Shown here in pieces: positions 19,285 through 27,788 of a stretch of 64,000 nt of DNA; positions within the stretch are counted from its first letter, which is position 1, and every line of letters begins with the position of its first letter. This stretch comes from Acinetobacter radioresistens DSM 6976 = NBRC 102413 = CIP 103788 (GTDB lineage Bacteria; Pseudomonadota; Gammaproteobacteria; Pseudomonadales; Moraxellaceae). Made by a program: the position numbers and the translations under genes. The notes beneath the pieces are model-generated. The model was not told the origin of the DNA and made no database searches. It saw only the letters and a program-made list of their open reading frames with translations. The stretch lies in the NCBI RefSeq assembly GCF_006757745.1, contig NZ_AP019740.1, positions 496,001 to 560,000 of the forward strand, written 5' to 3'.

Positions 19285-20223
19285 TTAAGCTTGAAGCAAT
19301 AAGTCAACGACGGTCTCTATCCTATTTTTATAAGTATGACTCTGTTGAACTTTATACATGGCTGCTTCAGCGCTGATTATTGGATCTTTTAACTTCAATT
19401 GCAATTCTTGCGGATTCTCAAATGAAATAATTTCATTTTTGATATCAAAAGCATAGTTTAGATCTTCAACATACTCGCTTACCAAAATACAACCACAAGC
19501 CGGAGCTTCGAAACAACGCATATTCATACCTTGACGAATATTTTTCTTGTTAATGACATTCAAGATGTAACGATGCGTTCTGTAGAGTTCGGCAACTTCA
19601 GTCAAAGGAATATTGTGAGGGTGAACAATACTGTTTGATTTGCTGAGTTTATCCCATCCTTTCCCATAGACAGTGAGGGGAAGGGGAATCTGTTCAATGA
19701 GCTCTTGTCGATCAGGCGACCATGCGCCTACAAATAAAAGACGATCATCTTTTTGTTCATTGCTAGAAAAGAAGACATTTGGATTATAAGCAAGAGGCAG
19801 ATAAATGGCATGATTTAGTCCCATTGCTCTCGCATCTTCGATAAAGCTAGAATCGGTAAAGCAATATAAATCAATGACGTCTTTAGATTTTAATAAGCGT
19901 TCATCAAAAAAGTCACCAATCCAATGTGCTTTTTTGCATGGAAAGTCTGCCAAAACTTGCAGTAAATGATCATTAAAATAAAAAAGATCGGCAATGAGAA
20001 TCAAATCTGGCTGAAACGTTTGCAGTTTCTTTTTGAGTAAATTTGCCGTATATATATCTTTGTTTGGTAATAGCTTTTTCAGAAACCGATCGGTGGTATT
20101 GTTATGATTTAAGGCAAAGCCTTGGATTTCATAATCAGGGCTTTGATGGGCAGCAGCAAGAATATTTTCGTACCACTGCAAAATACCGCTGCGTTTACCA
20201 ATGATGAGCAGTTTCTTTTGCAT
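19285..20223 (-). CDS. CgeB-like glycosyltransferase
   Basis: A 312-residue protein without a signal peptide. The N-terminal half has LLIIGKRSGILQWYENIL and QPDLILIADLFYF; the C-terminal half has LLFVGAWSPDRQELIEQI, the GKGWDKL turn, YRTHRYILNVINKKNIRQGMNMRCFEAPACG and a late VSEYVEDL. This combination (an N-capping pair of Rossmann halves and the RxxEaPACG pocket) matches CgeB/Glyco_trans_1_2 type transferases. Its start ATG overlaps the last base of the upstream gene's stop codon, so the two are translated together. It is likely to act in outer-core assembly; the sugar is not identifiable. Confidence 0.78.
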   Translation of the reverse strand: MQKKLLIIGKRSGILQWYENILAAAHQSPDYEIQGFALNHNNTTDRFLKKLLPNKDIYTANLLKKKLQTFQPDLILIADLFYFNDHLLQVLADFPCKKAHWIGDFFDERLLKSKDVIDLYCFTDSSFIEDARAMGLNHAIYLPLAYNPNVFFSSNEQKDDRLLFVGAWSPDRQELIEQIPLPLTVYGKGWDKLSKSNSIVHPHNIPLTEVAELYRTHRYILNVINKKNIRQGMNMRCFEAPACGCILVSEYVEDLNYAFDIKNEIISFENPQELQLKLKDPIISAEAAMYKVQQSHTYKNRIETVVDLLLQA

Positions 20224-20441
20224 TACTTTTTATCCGCATTACCTTTGAGCACCATATAAATCAGTGCAACAAAGATAAGTAATGCACCGACTAAACTGCT
20301 TACACAGAAATAAAGAATACGTTGGTTCGTCGTGAGGTTAAATAATTCATTCGCAAGGATGTAGCGCATGAAAAACCATTGTGCGAGGGAGAATACAATC
20401 ACGACTAAAGCATGTCGTCGTACATCTGGGCGCATAGCCAT
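20223..20441 (-). CDS. Small two-segment membrane protein of unknown function
   Basis: A 72-residue protein with a basic N-terminus (MAMRPDVRRHA) and two membrane segments (about residues 11-29 and 42-66), ending in a short charged tail. I recognise no family. It is the first gene of the minus-strand part of the sugar locus, 139 bases from the aspS stop, and is coupled to the CgeB-like transferase by a one-base TAATG overlap. A role in holding or helping that transferase at the membrane is inference from context. It may equally be a conserved aspS neighbour unrelated to sugars. Confidence 0.65.
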   Translation of the reverse strand: MAMRPDVRRHALVVIVFSLAQWFFMRYILANELFNLTTNQRILYFCVSSLVGALLIFVALIYMVLKGNADKK

Positions 20442-20540
20442 AAAGCTGACCTCTAAATTAAAAGCTCCTTATTATGCCACTGACCAGCTTATTCGCAAAG
20501 CATAGCTTAGGTAAGTCGAATATATATCTTATTTCTAATA

Positions 20541-20567
20541 AAAAACCCTGCAATTGCAGGGTTTTTT
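20541..20567 (-). terminator. Rho-independent terminator after aspS
   Basis: A perfect inverted repeat AAAAACCCTGCA/TGCAGGGTTTTT around ATT; reading on the minus strand it ends in a T run. It isolates aspS from the small membrane-protein gene beyond. Confidence 0.9.
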
Positions 20568-20579
20568 ATTAAAGAGCAA

Positions 20580-22358
20580 TTAAGCTTCTTTCTTTTGTTG
20601 TTCACGTAAGCGGATGCCCAAGTCACGAAGCTGGTTTGCTTCAACAGGAGCTGGTGCTTGAGTAAGTGGACATTCAGCAGTTTTCGTTTTAGGGAACGCA
20701 ATAACATCACGAATTGAAGTCGCGCCAGTCATAAGCATTACTAAACGGTCAAGACCAAATGCCAAACCACCGTGAGGAGGTGCGCCGTAACGAAGTGCAT
20801 TGAGTAAGAAGCTGAATTTTTCTTCTGCTTCTTCATCAGAAATACCAAGCGCTTCAAAAATCGCTTTTTGCATTTCTAATGTGTAAATACGAAGTGAACC
20901 ACCACCAACTTCAGTACCGTTCAATACCATGTCGTAAGCAACAGAAAGTGCTTCGCCTGGATTGCTCTTCACGTCTTCTACGCTAGATTTAGGTAATGTG
21001 AATGGATGGTGAACAGAAGTCCATTTGCCATCGTCAGTTTCTTCAAACATTGGGAAGTCAACAACCCAAAGTGGAGCCCACTCACAAGTCGCAAGGTTCA
21101 AGTCATGACCGATCTTGACACGAAGGGCACCCATTGCATCATTTACAATTTTAGCTTTGTCCGCACCAAAGAATACGATGTCGCCATTTTCAGCGCCTAC
21201 ACGTTTTAATAAATCAAGCACGATTGGCTCAATAAATTTCACGATTGGAGACTGTAAACCTTCGATGCCTTTTTCAAGCTCATTGACTTTAATATACGCC
21301 AAACCTTTCGCACCATAGATGCCTACAAATTTAGTGTATTCATCAATTGCACTACGTGGCAATGAACCCGCGCCAGGAACGCGAAGTGCGACAATACGGC
21401 CTTTCGGATCTTTTGCAGGACCTGCGAATACCTTGAACTCAACGTCTTGCATTAAATCTGCAACGTCAACGAGTTTCAAGGGAATACGCAAGTCTGGTTT
21501 ATCAGACGCGTAGTCACGCATTGCCTCGCTATACGGCATACGTTGGAATTTGTCGAATTTGATGCCCAGAAGTTCGTCGAACATCTTAACAGTCATACCT
21601 TCCATCAAATCCATGATGTCATCGTCACTCATGAACGATGTTTCAATATCGATTTGAGTAAATTCAGGCTGGCGGTCTGCACGCAAGTCTTCATCACGGA
21701 AACATTTTGCAATTTGGTAGTAACGGTCAATACCGCCCACCATCAATAACTGTTTGAATAGCTGTGGAGATTGTGGCAAGGCATAGAAGCTGCCATTTGA
21801 AACACGGCTTGGTACCAGGTAATCACGTGCACCTTCAGGCGTTGCACGAGTTAAAATTGGAGTTTCAACATCAAGAAAGCCATTCTCATCAAGATAATTA
21901 CGGATCAGATTGGTAACTTTAGAACGGAAACGTAAACGGTCCAGCATCTCCGGACGGCGAATGTCTAAAAAGCGGTATTTCAAACGAATTTCTTCAGAGA
22001 TATTCGTATTTTCATCATTCAACGGGAATGGAGGTGTTTCAGACTGAGCCAAAACTTCAATTTCTTTACCTAATACTTCAATCTGGCCACTGATCATATT
22101 GGCATTTTCTGTACCCGCATAGCGGCGACGTACACGACCAGTAATTTTCAATACATATTCAGAACGAGCTTTGTCCGCTGTTGCAAACGCTTCAGGTGTA
22201 TCTGGGTCAATAACCACTTGAACTAGACCGTCGCGGTCTCGCATATCAAGGAAGATCACACCACCGTGGTCACGGCGACGGTGTACCCAGCCACACAGAG
22301 TTACGGTTTGGTCAATTTGAGCTTCGGTTAAAGAACCGCAGTAATGAGTTCGCATCAT
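20580..22358 (-). CDS. aspS: Aspartyl-tRNA synthetase
   Basis: AspS charges tRNA-Asp. The 592 residues have the N-terminal OB-fold anticodon domain ([32 protein letters not shown]), then the class II core with motif 2 ([19 protein letters not shown]), the bacterial GAD insertion domain, and motif 3 ([17 protein letters not shown]). This is the long bacterial type. Two ATGs in tandem (22356 and 22353) are possible starts. It is the right border of the outer-core locus, as in A. baumannii. A strong terminator follows. Confidence 0.98.
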   Translation of the reverse strand: MMRTHYCGSLTEAQIDQTVTLCGWVHRRRDHGGVIFLDMRDRDGLVQVVIDPDTPEAFATADKARSEYVLKITGRVRRRYAGTENANMISGQIEVLGKEIEVLAQSETPPFPLNDENTNISEEIRLKYRFLDIRRPEMLDRLRFRSKVTNLIRNYLDENGFLDVETPILTRATPEGARDYLVPSRVSNGSFYALPQSPQLFKQLLMVGGIDRYYQIAKCFRDEDLRADRQPEFTQIDIETSFMSDDDIMDLMEGMTVKMFDELLGIKFDKFQRMPYSEAMRDYASDKPDLRIPLKLVDVADLMQDVEFKVFAGPAKDPKGRIVALRVPGAGSLPRSAIDEYTKFVGIYGAKGLAYIKVNELEKGIEGLQSPIVKFIEPIVLDLLKRVGAENGDIVFFGADKAKIVNDAMGALRVKIGHDLNLATCEWAPLWVVDFPMFEETDDGKWTSVHHPFTLPKSSVEDVKSNPGEALSVAYDMVLNGTEVGGGSLRIYTLEMQKAIFEALGISDEEAEEKFSFLLNALRYGAPPHGGLAFGLDRLVMLMTGATSIRDVIAFPKTKTAECPLTQAPAPVEANQLRDLGIRLREQQKKEA

Positions 22359-22564
22359 AGCGTCTAAAATCCAACTATATGGGTTAGTGAAAGCGTATAC
22401 GTAAACAGCGTACCGCCTTAAGGTAATGGGAGATTATGCCTCTTAGAAGATTCTGTCACAAGAACTAGATCAAAAAACCCTGATAAATTGTGCTTATAGC
22501 TTTTAAGAGAAATATCTTGGATCGGTTCTGGTCAGATTAGTAATATTTAAGAGAAAAAATATGA

Positions 22565-23329
22565 CTAATCCATAAGATGTTGCCGATCTATAATTAAAAA
22601 CAGGATACATCCCAAGCTGAAAATAGCCAGTGAGGCCTGACTGAACTCGTTAATAGATTTACCAGTAAAAAAATAAAGCTCAGATGAGATTAACTCTGGC
22701 TTGAAATAGCTCAGGTAGTCATAAACAGACCATGCACCAGCTAGGAATGCCAAACCAAATAATATCCAAAAATAATTTTTAATTTTAGAAGACACTTTCA
22801 AGTGCTGCCGATAATGCAGGTAATAACGCCAGGAAAACCAAAACAGAACAGGTAATGCCAATATTGAAGTACCAATCTGCAACACTAGATGGACAGGATA
22901 AGTATTACCAAAAAGAGTTATGTCCTGACTTAAAAAATTATAGAAGGCAAAAGTTCTGTAGTCAGCATGAGTTAGCCCGTCCCAAAGGATATGCGTTGCT
23001 GTGCCCAGTAAAATGGCAATACTACAGCTTACTAAAAAAATAAGCGCTTGCAGAGGGCTATGAATATTTAGAGGTTTCTGGATACCTAAAAAACGGTATA
23101 ACGCAGGCCGGTAAATCAGATACCAAACCAGCGTGAAAGCTAGGCCAATCCATAAATTAGGATGCAGTATTGAGGCCCACTGGTGAGTATAACCTGCAGC
23201 ATCTGCAACAAATAAACGGATCAGGTCAGGCACCATGCAGCCAATGGCTAATGCAGCCAGAGGCAGGCGGTTACCACTAAGTTTTGCTAGTGGTGGCGCC
23301 AAAACTGCATGAGAGAGCGTAAAAGGCAT
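22565..23329 (-). CDS. DUF4184 family membrane protein
   Basis: The 254-residue protein starts MPFTLSHAVLAPPLAKLSGNRLPLAALAIGCMVPDL, a signature of DUF4184 proteins (related to YdjM-type membrane hydrolases), with conserved His and Asp residues (SHAV, PDL, ATHILWDGLTH) and about six membrane segments. The family's activity is not established; the His/Asp pattern suggests a metal site. It is divergent from znuD, and the Zur operator at 23411-23433 lies in the shared 130-base interval, so zinc control of this gene too is possible but not shown. It is followed by about 200 bases without a gene before aspS. Confidence 0.8.
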   Translation of the reverse strand: MPFTLSHAVLAPPLAKLSGNRLPLAALAIGCMVPDLIRLFVADAAGYTHQWASILHPNLWIGLAFTLVWYLIYRPALYRFLGIQKPLNIHSPLQALIFLVSCSIAILLGTATHILWDGLTHADYRTFAFYNFLSQDITLFGNTYPVHLVLQIGTSILALPVLFWFSWRYYLHYRQHLKVSSKIKNYFWILFGLAFLAGAWSVYDYLSYFKPELISSELYFFTGKSINEFSQASLAIFSLGCILFLIIDRQHLMD

Positions 23330-23410
23330 GAAAACTGATAAAGACTAAAAATAATGAACCACAGTTTACTTAAAACTTTTTATTAGAATGTTTTTTATTG
23401 CAAAAATAGT

Positions 23411-23433
23411 GAAATGTTATAATATAACATTTT
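23411..23433 (+). promoter_or_regulatory. Zur operator upstream of znuD
   Basis: The 19-base palindrome AATGTTATA-A-TATAACATT (23413-23431), preceded by GA, closely matches the Zur box of gammaproteobacteria (core GTTATA-N-TATAAC). It overlaps a TATAAT -10 (23418-23423), so bound Zur would block RNA polymerase. The znuD start is 27 bases downstream. The repeat is seen directly; Zur binding is inferred from the match and the downstream gene. Confidence 0.88.
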
Positions 23434-23459
23434 ATTAAAAGTACACTTGAGTCAACAAG

Positions 23460-25559
23460 ATGCAGTTTTCTAAGAACTTTCTAACTTTATCGATTATGGC
23501 GGTGGTTTCTCCGGTAATTTTTGCTGAAGAAAATAGCTCTGTTCAGCAGCTGGAAACAATACAGGTAACAGCTCATCCGCTGGTACAAAGCGCTGTAGAT
23601 TACGTGGCGGCAGATAATATTATTGAAAAAGAGCAACTGATCCAGGGCGGTACAACAATTGGTGAAGCTTTAAGTGATCAGGTGGGGGTATATTCCAACC
23701 AGTTCGGACCCGGTGCTAGCCGCCCTGTAATTCGCGGGCAGGAGGGGGCACGAGTGAAGGTACTGCAAAATGCCTCAGAAACCATGGATGTCTCCACCTT
23801 GTCGCCTGATCATGCTGTTATGGTTGACCCTGCGCTTGCCAAGCAGGTAGAGATCGTGCGTGGGCCATCTACCTTGCTGTATGGTGCCGGTACAGTGGGA
23901 GGGCTGGTTAATGTTACAGATAGTAAAATTCCGACACGCATACCTGATAATGGTTATGAAGGTCGTGCAGGGCTGCGTTACAACAGTGGTAATGATGAGA
24001 AGCTTGAAACAGCAGGTGTGACATTAGCTTTGGGAGAACAGGTGGCACTTCGGGTTGAAGGGCTAAAACGTGATGCCAACAATTATATTGCGCCAGACTA
24101 TTATCATGAGCATAGCCACGGCGACCACAGCCATCTGGTAAAAGAACGCAGGGTTGATAATACCTTCGCACAATCCGATACAGCCAGCGTCGGACTTTCC
24201 TGGATTCATGATCGCGGGTTTACCGGCCTTTCCTATACGAACCGCCAGGACCAGTATGGTTTACCTGGACATAGTCATGAATATGAAAGCTGTGAAGCCT
24301 ATTTATCCGGTAGGCCTCATCTACATTGTGGTGATGAACATCATCATGATGAAGAGGGACATGAACACGAGCACAGTCATGAAAAGGATCATGATCATGC
24401 CGGTCCTTGGGTTGATTTGAAGTCTGAACGCTATGATTTTAGAACCGAGCTGGATGATCCTTTTGCCGGATTTAAAAAATTACGTGCTCAAGCCAGCTAT
24501 ACCGACTATAAACATGATGAAATTGAAGAGGGTGAAGCAGCTACCACATTTAAAAGTACGGGTTATGATGCGCGTCTGGAAATGGTGCATCAGCCGGTCG
24601 CAGCATGGGAAGGCGTCATCGGTACGCAATTTGGTCGTCAGAAGCTGAATATTACTGGTGAAGAATCTTTATTTGCCGGGCCAACCACAACAGATAAGTG
24701 GAGCCTGTTTGCTTTAGAACACACCCAGTGGAATGATGTACATTTTGAGCTGGCAGCGCGTTTTGATCAGCAAAAGATTGAGATTGATTCACCACAAAAA
24801 AATTATGATGATCATGCCTTTTCTTATTCAGGCGCTGCTAACTGGGAATTCTTGCCTGATTATAAACTGTCACTGGTTGCCTCGCATCAGGAGCGTTTAC
24901 CTCTGGCTCAGGAACTTTATGCCAAAGGCAAGCATTTGGCCACCAATACCTATGAAATCGGTAATGAGAATCTGAACATAGAAAAATCAAATAACATCGA
25001 ACTGGGTTTTCATTATGAGGGCGACAAGCTGAATTATCATGTTCATGCTTACCATAACTGGTTTGATGACTATATTTATGCTCAGACACTGGACCGCTTC
25101 GAAAACTTCCGCCTGGTTGAATATACACAAGATAAAGCACGTTTTTATGGTGCTGAAGGTGAAGTGTCCTATCAGCTGTCGCCACGCTATAAAGCCAGTC
25201 TATTTGGTGATTATGTTCGTGGCAAGATCGAAACAGAAGGTAATGCACCACGGATTCCGGGCGGACGTCTAGGTAGCAAGATTGATGCGGACTTTGGTCA
25301 TGGTTTCTCTGGTATGGCTGAGTATTACCATGTCTTTACCCAAGACAAAATTGCTGCGTATGAAACTGAAACAGAAGGCTATAATATGGTCAATCTGGGC
25401 TTGGCCTATTCGGCACGAGCGACAGATAAAACCGATTACCGCATCTATGTGAAAGCCAATAATCTGCTGGATGAAACGGTTTATAACCACGCTTCTTTCC
25501 TTTCAAATATTCCACAGGTTGGCCGTAACTTTACTGTCGGGCTGGATTTTAACTTTTAA
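23460..25559 (+). CDS. znuD: TonB-dependent zinc receptor ZnuD
   Basis: ZnuD is an outer-membrane beta-barrel that brings zinc in using TonB energy. The 699 residues have a signal peptide (1-22, cleaved near FA-EE), a plug domain (TIGEALSDQVGVYSNQFGPGASRPVIRGQEGARVKVL) and a barrel ending in the aromatic GRNFTVGLDFNF. Two His-rich extracellular loops are striking: residues about 216-225 and 271-313, the second with Cys278 and Cys290 and runs of HEHEHSHEKDHDH. Such loops are known zinc-capture features in this family. A Zur box in the promoter supports the substrate call. Alternatives such as a siderophore receptor are less likely for these reasons. Confidence 0.93.
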   Translation: MQFSKNFLTLSIMAVVSPVIFAEENSSVQQLETIQVTAHPLVQSAVDYVAADNIIEKEQLIQGGTTIGEALSDQVGVYSNQFGPGASRPVIRGQEGARVKVLQNASETMDVSTLSPDHAVMVDPALAKQVEIVRGPSTLLYGAGTVGGLVNVTDSKIPTRIPDNGYEGRAGLRYNSGNDEKLETAGVTLALGEQVALRVEGLKRDANNYIAPDYYHEHSHGDHSHLVKERRVDNTFAQSDTASVGLSWIHDRGFTGLSYTNRQDQYGLPGHSHEYESCEAYLSGRPHLHCGDEHHHDEEGHEHEHSHEKDHDHAGPWVDLKSERYDFRTELDDPFAGFKKLRAQASYTDYKHDEIEEGEAATTFKSTGYDARLEMVHQPVAAWEGVIGTQFGRQKLNITGEESLFAGPTTTDKWSLFALEHTQWNDVHFELAARFDQQKIEIDSPQKNYDDHAFSYSGAANWEFLPDYKLSLVASHQERLPLAQELYAKGKHLATNTYEIGNENLNIEKSNNIELGFHYEGDKLNYHVHAYHNWFDDYIYAQTLDRFENFRLVEYTQDKARFYGAEGEVSYQLSPRYKASLFGDYVRGKIETEGNAPRIPGGRLGSKIDADFGHGFSGMAEYYHVFTQDKIAAYETETEGYNMVNLGLAYSARATDKTDYRIYVKANNLLDETVYNHASFLSNIPQVGRNFTVGLDFNF

Positions 25560-25620
25560 ATAAAAGGCTTGAGCTATTTAAATAAAAATGGCTCACGAAA
25601 AAGCTCTTGAAAAATCAGCT

Positions 25621-25659
25621 GATAAAACCTAGCCTGAACCGATTGGGTTAGGTTTTATC
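25621..25659 (+). promoter_or_regulatory. Hairpin covering the ribosome site of the PLD gene
   Basis: GATAAAACCTA (25621-25631) pairs with TAGGTTTTATC (25649-25659), an 11-bp stem with a 17-base loop. It ends 2 bases before the ATG at 25662, and the only nearby AGG (25650-25652) lies inside the stem. It may hide the ribosome site, or end znuD transcription, though a clear T run is lacking. Confidence 0.55.
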
Positions 25660-25661
25660 AT

Positions 25662-27125
25662 ATGCGTATCTTTCATCGAATTCATCATAAACTGAACTGG
25701 TCAGGCCGCCGTTATATCGCTACGATTATAGCCTTAATGGCTGTAGGGTACTTCGCTTCAGCCATTTATCATATTTATAAACCTCTACCAGAAGGACTGG
25801 ACTTCGAAGGCCGGTTGCGCCATGCCAATATTAAGTTTCTTGCCGATGAAACCTATATTGATATTCAGGGACGGCAGCAGGCGGACCAGCAGATATTCAA
25901 TGAAATGCTGAAACTGATTCAGGAAGCCCGCACGACCATTGTGCTGGATATGTTTTTATATAATCCCGAAATTGGTGCCGCCAAGACTACGCACCGTCCT
26001 CTCACCCAAGAACTCACCAATGCGCTGATCAGTAAGCGCCGACAAATTCCGGGTATTGATATTACCGTGATTACTGACCCGATAAATTCAGTCTATGGGG
26101 GAATTGCGCCTGAACATTACCGACAATTGCGTAAAAGTGGTATTGAGGTTATAGAAACTGACTTAACACCATTGCGGGCTTCTAATCCATTATGGTCAGG
26201 TTTCTGGTATATCTGTTGTCAGGGATTAGGGAATAATCCAGAGAAAGGCTGGCTTCCCAACCCGTTCGGGCAGGAAAAGGTAACTTTACGCAGCTATTTG
26301 CATCTCATTAATTTTAAAGCCAATCATCGTAAAACACTGGTGGTTGACACTGAAGCTGGCTGGAAAGCACTGGTTACTTCAGCCAATCCGCATGATGGCA
26401 GTTCACGTCACTCCAACATTGGACTGGTCGTAACAGGCAATACTGCTATGGATGTGCTGAAAACTGAGCAGGCTGTAGCCGGAATGTCTCAAGGAGAAGC
26501 GCCAGTTGTAGTAGTCGGTGAGTTTGAAGAGGATTCAAATTATCCTCAGGTTCAAGTTCTTACAGAAGAAGCAATTTACCGGAAAGCTCTGGATTTAATC
26601 AATTCTGCCAAGGCTAATGAACAGATTGATCTGGCCATGTTCTACCTTTCGGAACGGCATATTATTAAGGCATTAATTGCTGCCCATGAGCGGAGGGTAA
26701 AATTGCGGATACTACTTGATCCGAATAAAGATGCTTTTGGCCGCCAGAAAAATGGTATACCTAACCGTCAAGTAGCAATGGAGCTGCATCAGGTGGGGAT
26801 TCCTTTACGCTGGTGTAATACCCAAGGCGAGCAATGTCATAGCAAAATACTGTTGAAACGTGGTGAGAATCAAAGTGAAATAATTGCCGGCTCTGCTAAC
26901 TTTACTGCAAGAAATTTGAAAAATTATAATCTGGAAACAGATTTAAGAGTAGTTGGTCAGCCGCAAGCACAGGTTTTTGTTGATGCTCAACGCTATTTTG
27001 ATACAGCTTGGTCTAATCTGAATGGACGGTCTATGAGCGTGCCTTATTCTCAATATGCTGATCACTCAAAATTAAAATACTGGACATATCGTTTTATGGA
27101 GTGGAGTGGTATATCCACTTTTTAG
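25662..27125 (+). CDS. Phospholipase D-fold protein (cardiolipin synthase-like)
   Basis: A 487-residue membrane-anchored protein with one N-terminal segment (about residues 17-38) and two PLD halves. The first has the complete HxK(x4)D motif: His222, Lys224, Asp229. The second has His393 and Lys395 but Arg400 where the Asp usually stands; the following GSANFTARN is normal. Phosphatidyltransferase or phosphodiesterase activity at the cell envelope is likely; cardiolipin synthase is one option, but the altered second motif makes the exact reaction uncertain. It is 102 bases after znuD on the same strand, behind a hairpin that covers its ribosome site. Confidence 0.82.
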   Translation: MRIFHRIHHKLNWSGRRYIATIIALMAVGYFASAIYHIYKPLPEGLDFEGRLRHANIKFLADETYIDIQGRQQADQQIFNEMLKLIQEARTTIVLDMFLYNPEIGAAKTTHRPLTQELTNALISKRRQIPGIDITVITDPINSVYGGIAPEHYRQLRKSGIEVIETDLTPLRASNPLWSGFWYICCQGLGNNPEKGWLPNPFGQEKVTLRSYLHLINFKANHRKTLVVDTEAGWKALVTSANPHDGSSRHSNIGLVVTGNTAMDVLKTEQAVAGMSQGEAPVVVVGEFEEDSNYPQVQVLTEEAIYRKALDLINSAKANEQIDLAMFYLSERHIIKALIAAHERRVKLRILLDPNKDAFGRQKNGIPNRQVAMELHQVGIPLRWCNTQGEQCHSKILLKRGENQSEIIAGSANFTARNLKNYNLETDLRVVGQPQAQVFVDAQRYFDTAWSNLNGRSMSVPYSQYADHSKLKYWTYRFMEWSGISTF

Positions 27126-27177
27126 AATATTCTAAGAAGGGCAGGAGGTTTATATAATCTCGTGCCCGATAAAATAA

Positions 27178-27657
27178 TCAGTGAGTGGGGGGGATCAACT
27201 GATCAAGTTCGGCAGGTGTCAAATTCTCCAGTTCACTCAGGTCAGTTTTAATATGCCACTGACTTTCATCATCCACTGGATTCGGCAAGCGGGCTTCTAG
27301 CCAGTCACAAACCACATCAGGCGGAAAATCTACATGATTACATTGAATTACCCAAGCGAGAAAGTCCTTGGCTGCTCCATTCATGTAAGGTGGAGGTGAA
27401 ACGGGTAAAAACTGTGTGGGCAGGCGTTCATTGGTCGATAGATAATTCAAAACATGGCCCAGTTCCTGTACGGTTTGCCAAGCTAGCGGGTGTTCAATAT
27501 CGATGTAAAATTTGAACCACCAGGCATGTTCACCATCATTTCCATGTGCTGCAATTCGCTGTTCCTGTACACATGGAACCCTACTGAAAAATTGATAGAG
27601 CCGTTCAAAGCTTAAGTCAGACACAGACCTGTTTCCCATAGCAAAACAAAAACGCAT
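27178..27657 (-). CDS. Hypothetical protein (159 residues)
   Basis: I do not recognise this gene. It encodes a soluble, acidic, Trp-rich protein (WWFKFYIDIEHPLAW, DFLAWVIQCNHVDFPPDVVCDWLEARL) with no signal peptide or membrane segment. The start may be at residue 7 (MGNRSVS) instead of the first Met; neither has a clear Shine-Dalgarno sequence. It is convergent with the PLD gene, and no terminator hairpin is obvious between the two. Codon use and length look like a real gene rather than a shadow. No function is proposed. Confidence 0.6.
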   Translation of the reverse strand: MRFCFAMGNRSVSDLSFERLYQFFSRVPCVQEQRIAAHGNDGEHAWWFKFYIDIEHPLAWQTVQELGHVLNYLSTNERLPTQFLPVSPPPYMNGAAKDFLAWVIQCNHVDFPPDVVCDWLEARLPNPVDDESQWHIKTDLSELENLTPAELDQLIPPTH

Positions 27658-27788
27658 CTTAGCATATTTTTGCTTTTACCCGATTTCAGCTAGTTCTTTC
27701 AGTTTGGAGCATAAGATTTTTAAAAAATGTTTATTTTTTATTCATGTTTTAGGGCTAAGATAGAAATATATGGATCTGGAGTACTGCC

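Noticed and set aside
10918..20441. Reading the ilvE-aspS block as a capsule (K) locus
   Set aside because: No wza/wzb/wzc, wzx or wzy genes are present and the flanks are ilvE and aspS, not the usual fkpA and lldP.
24154..25272. Several frames of 70-140 codons within znuD on both strands
   Set aside because: They are shadows of the receptor gene in other frames, without signals or family features.
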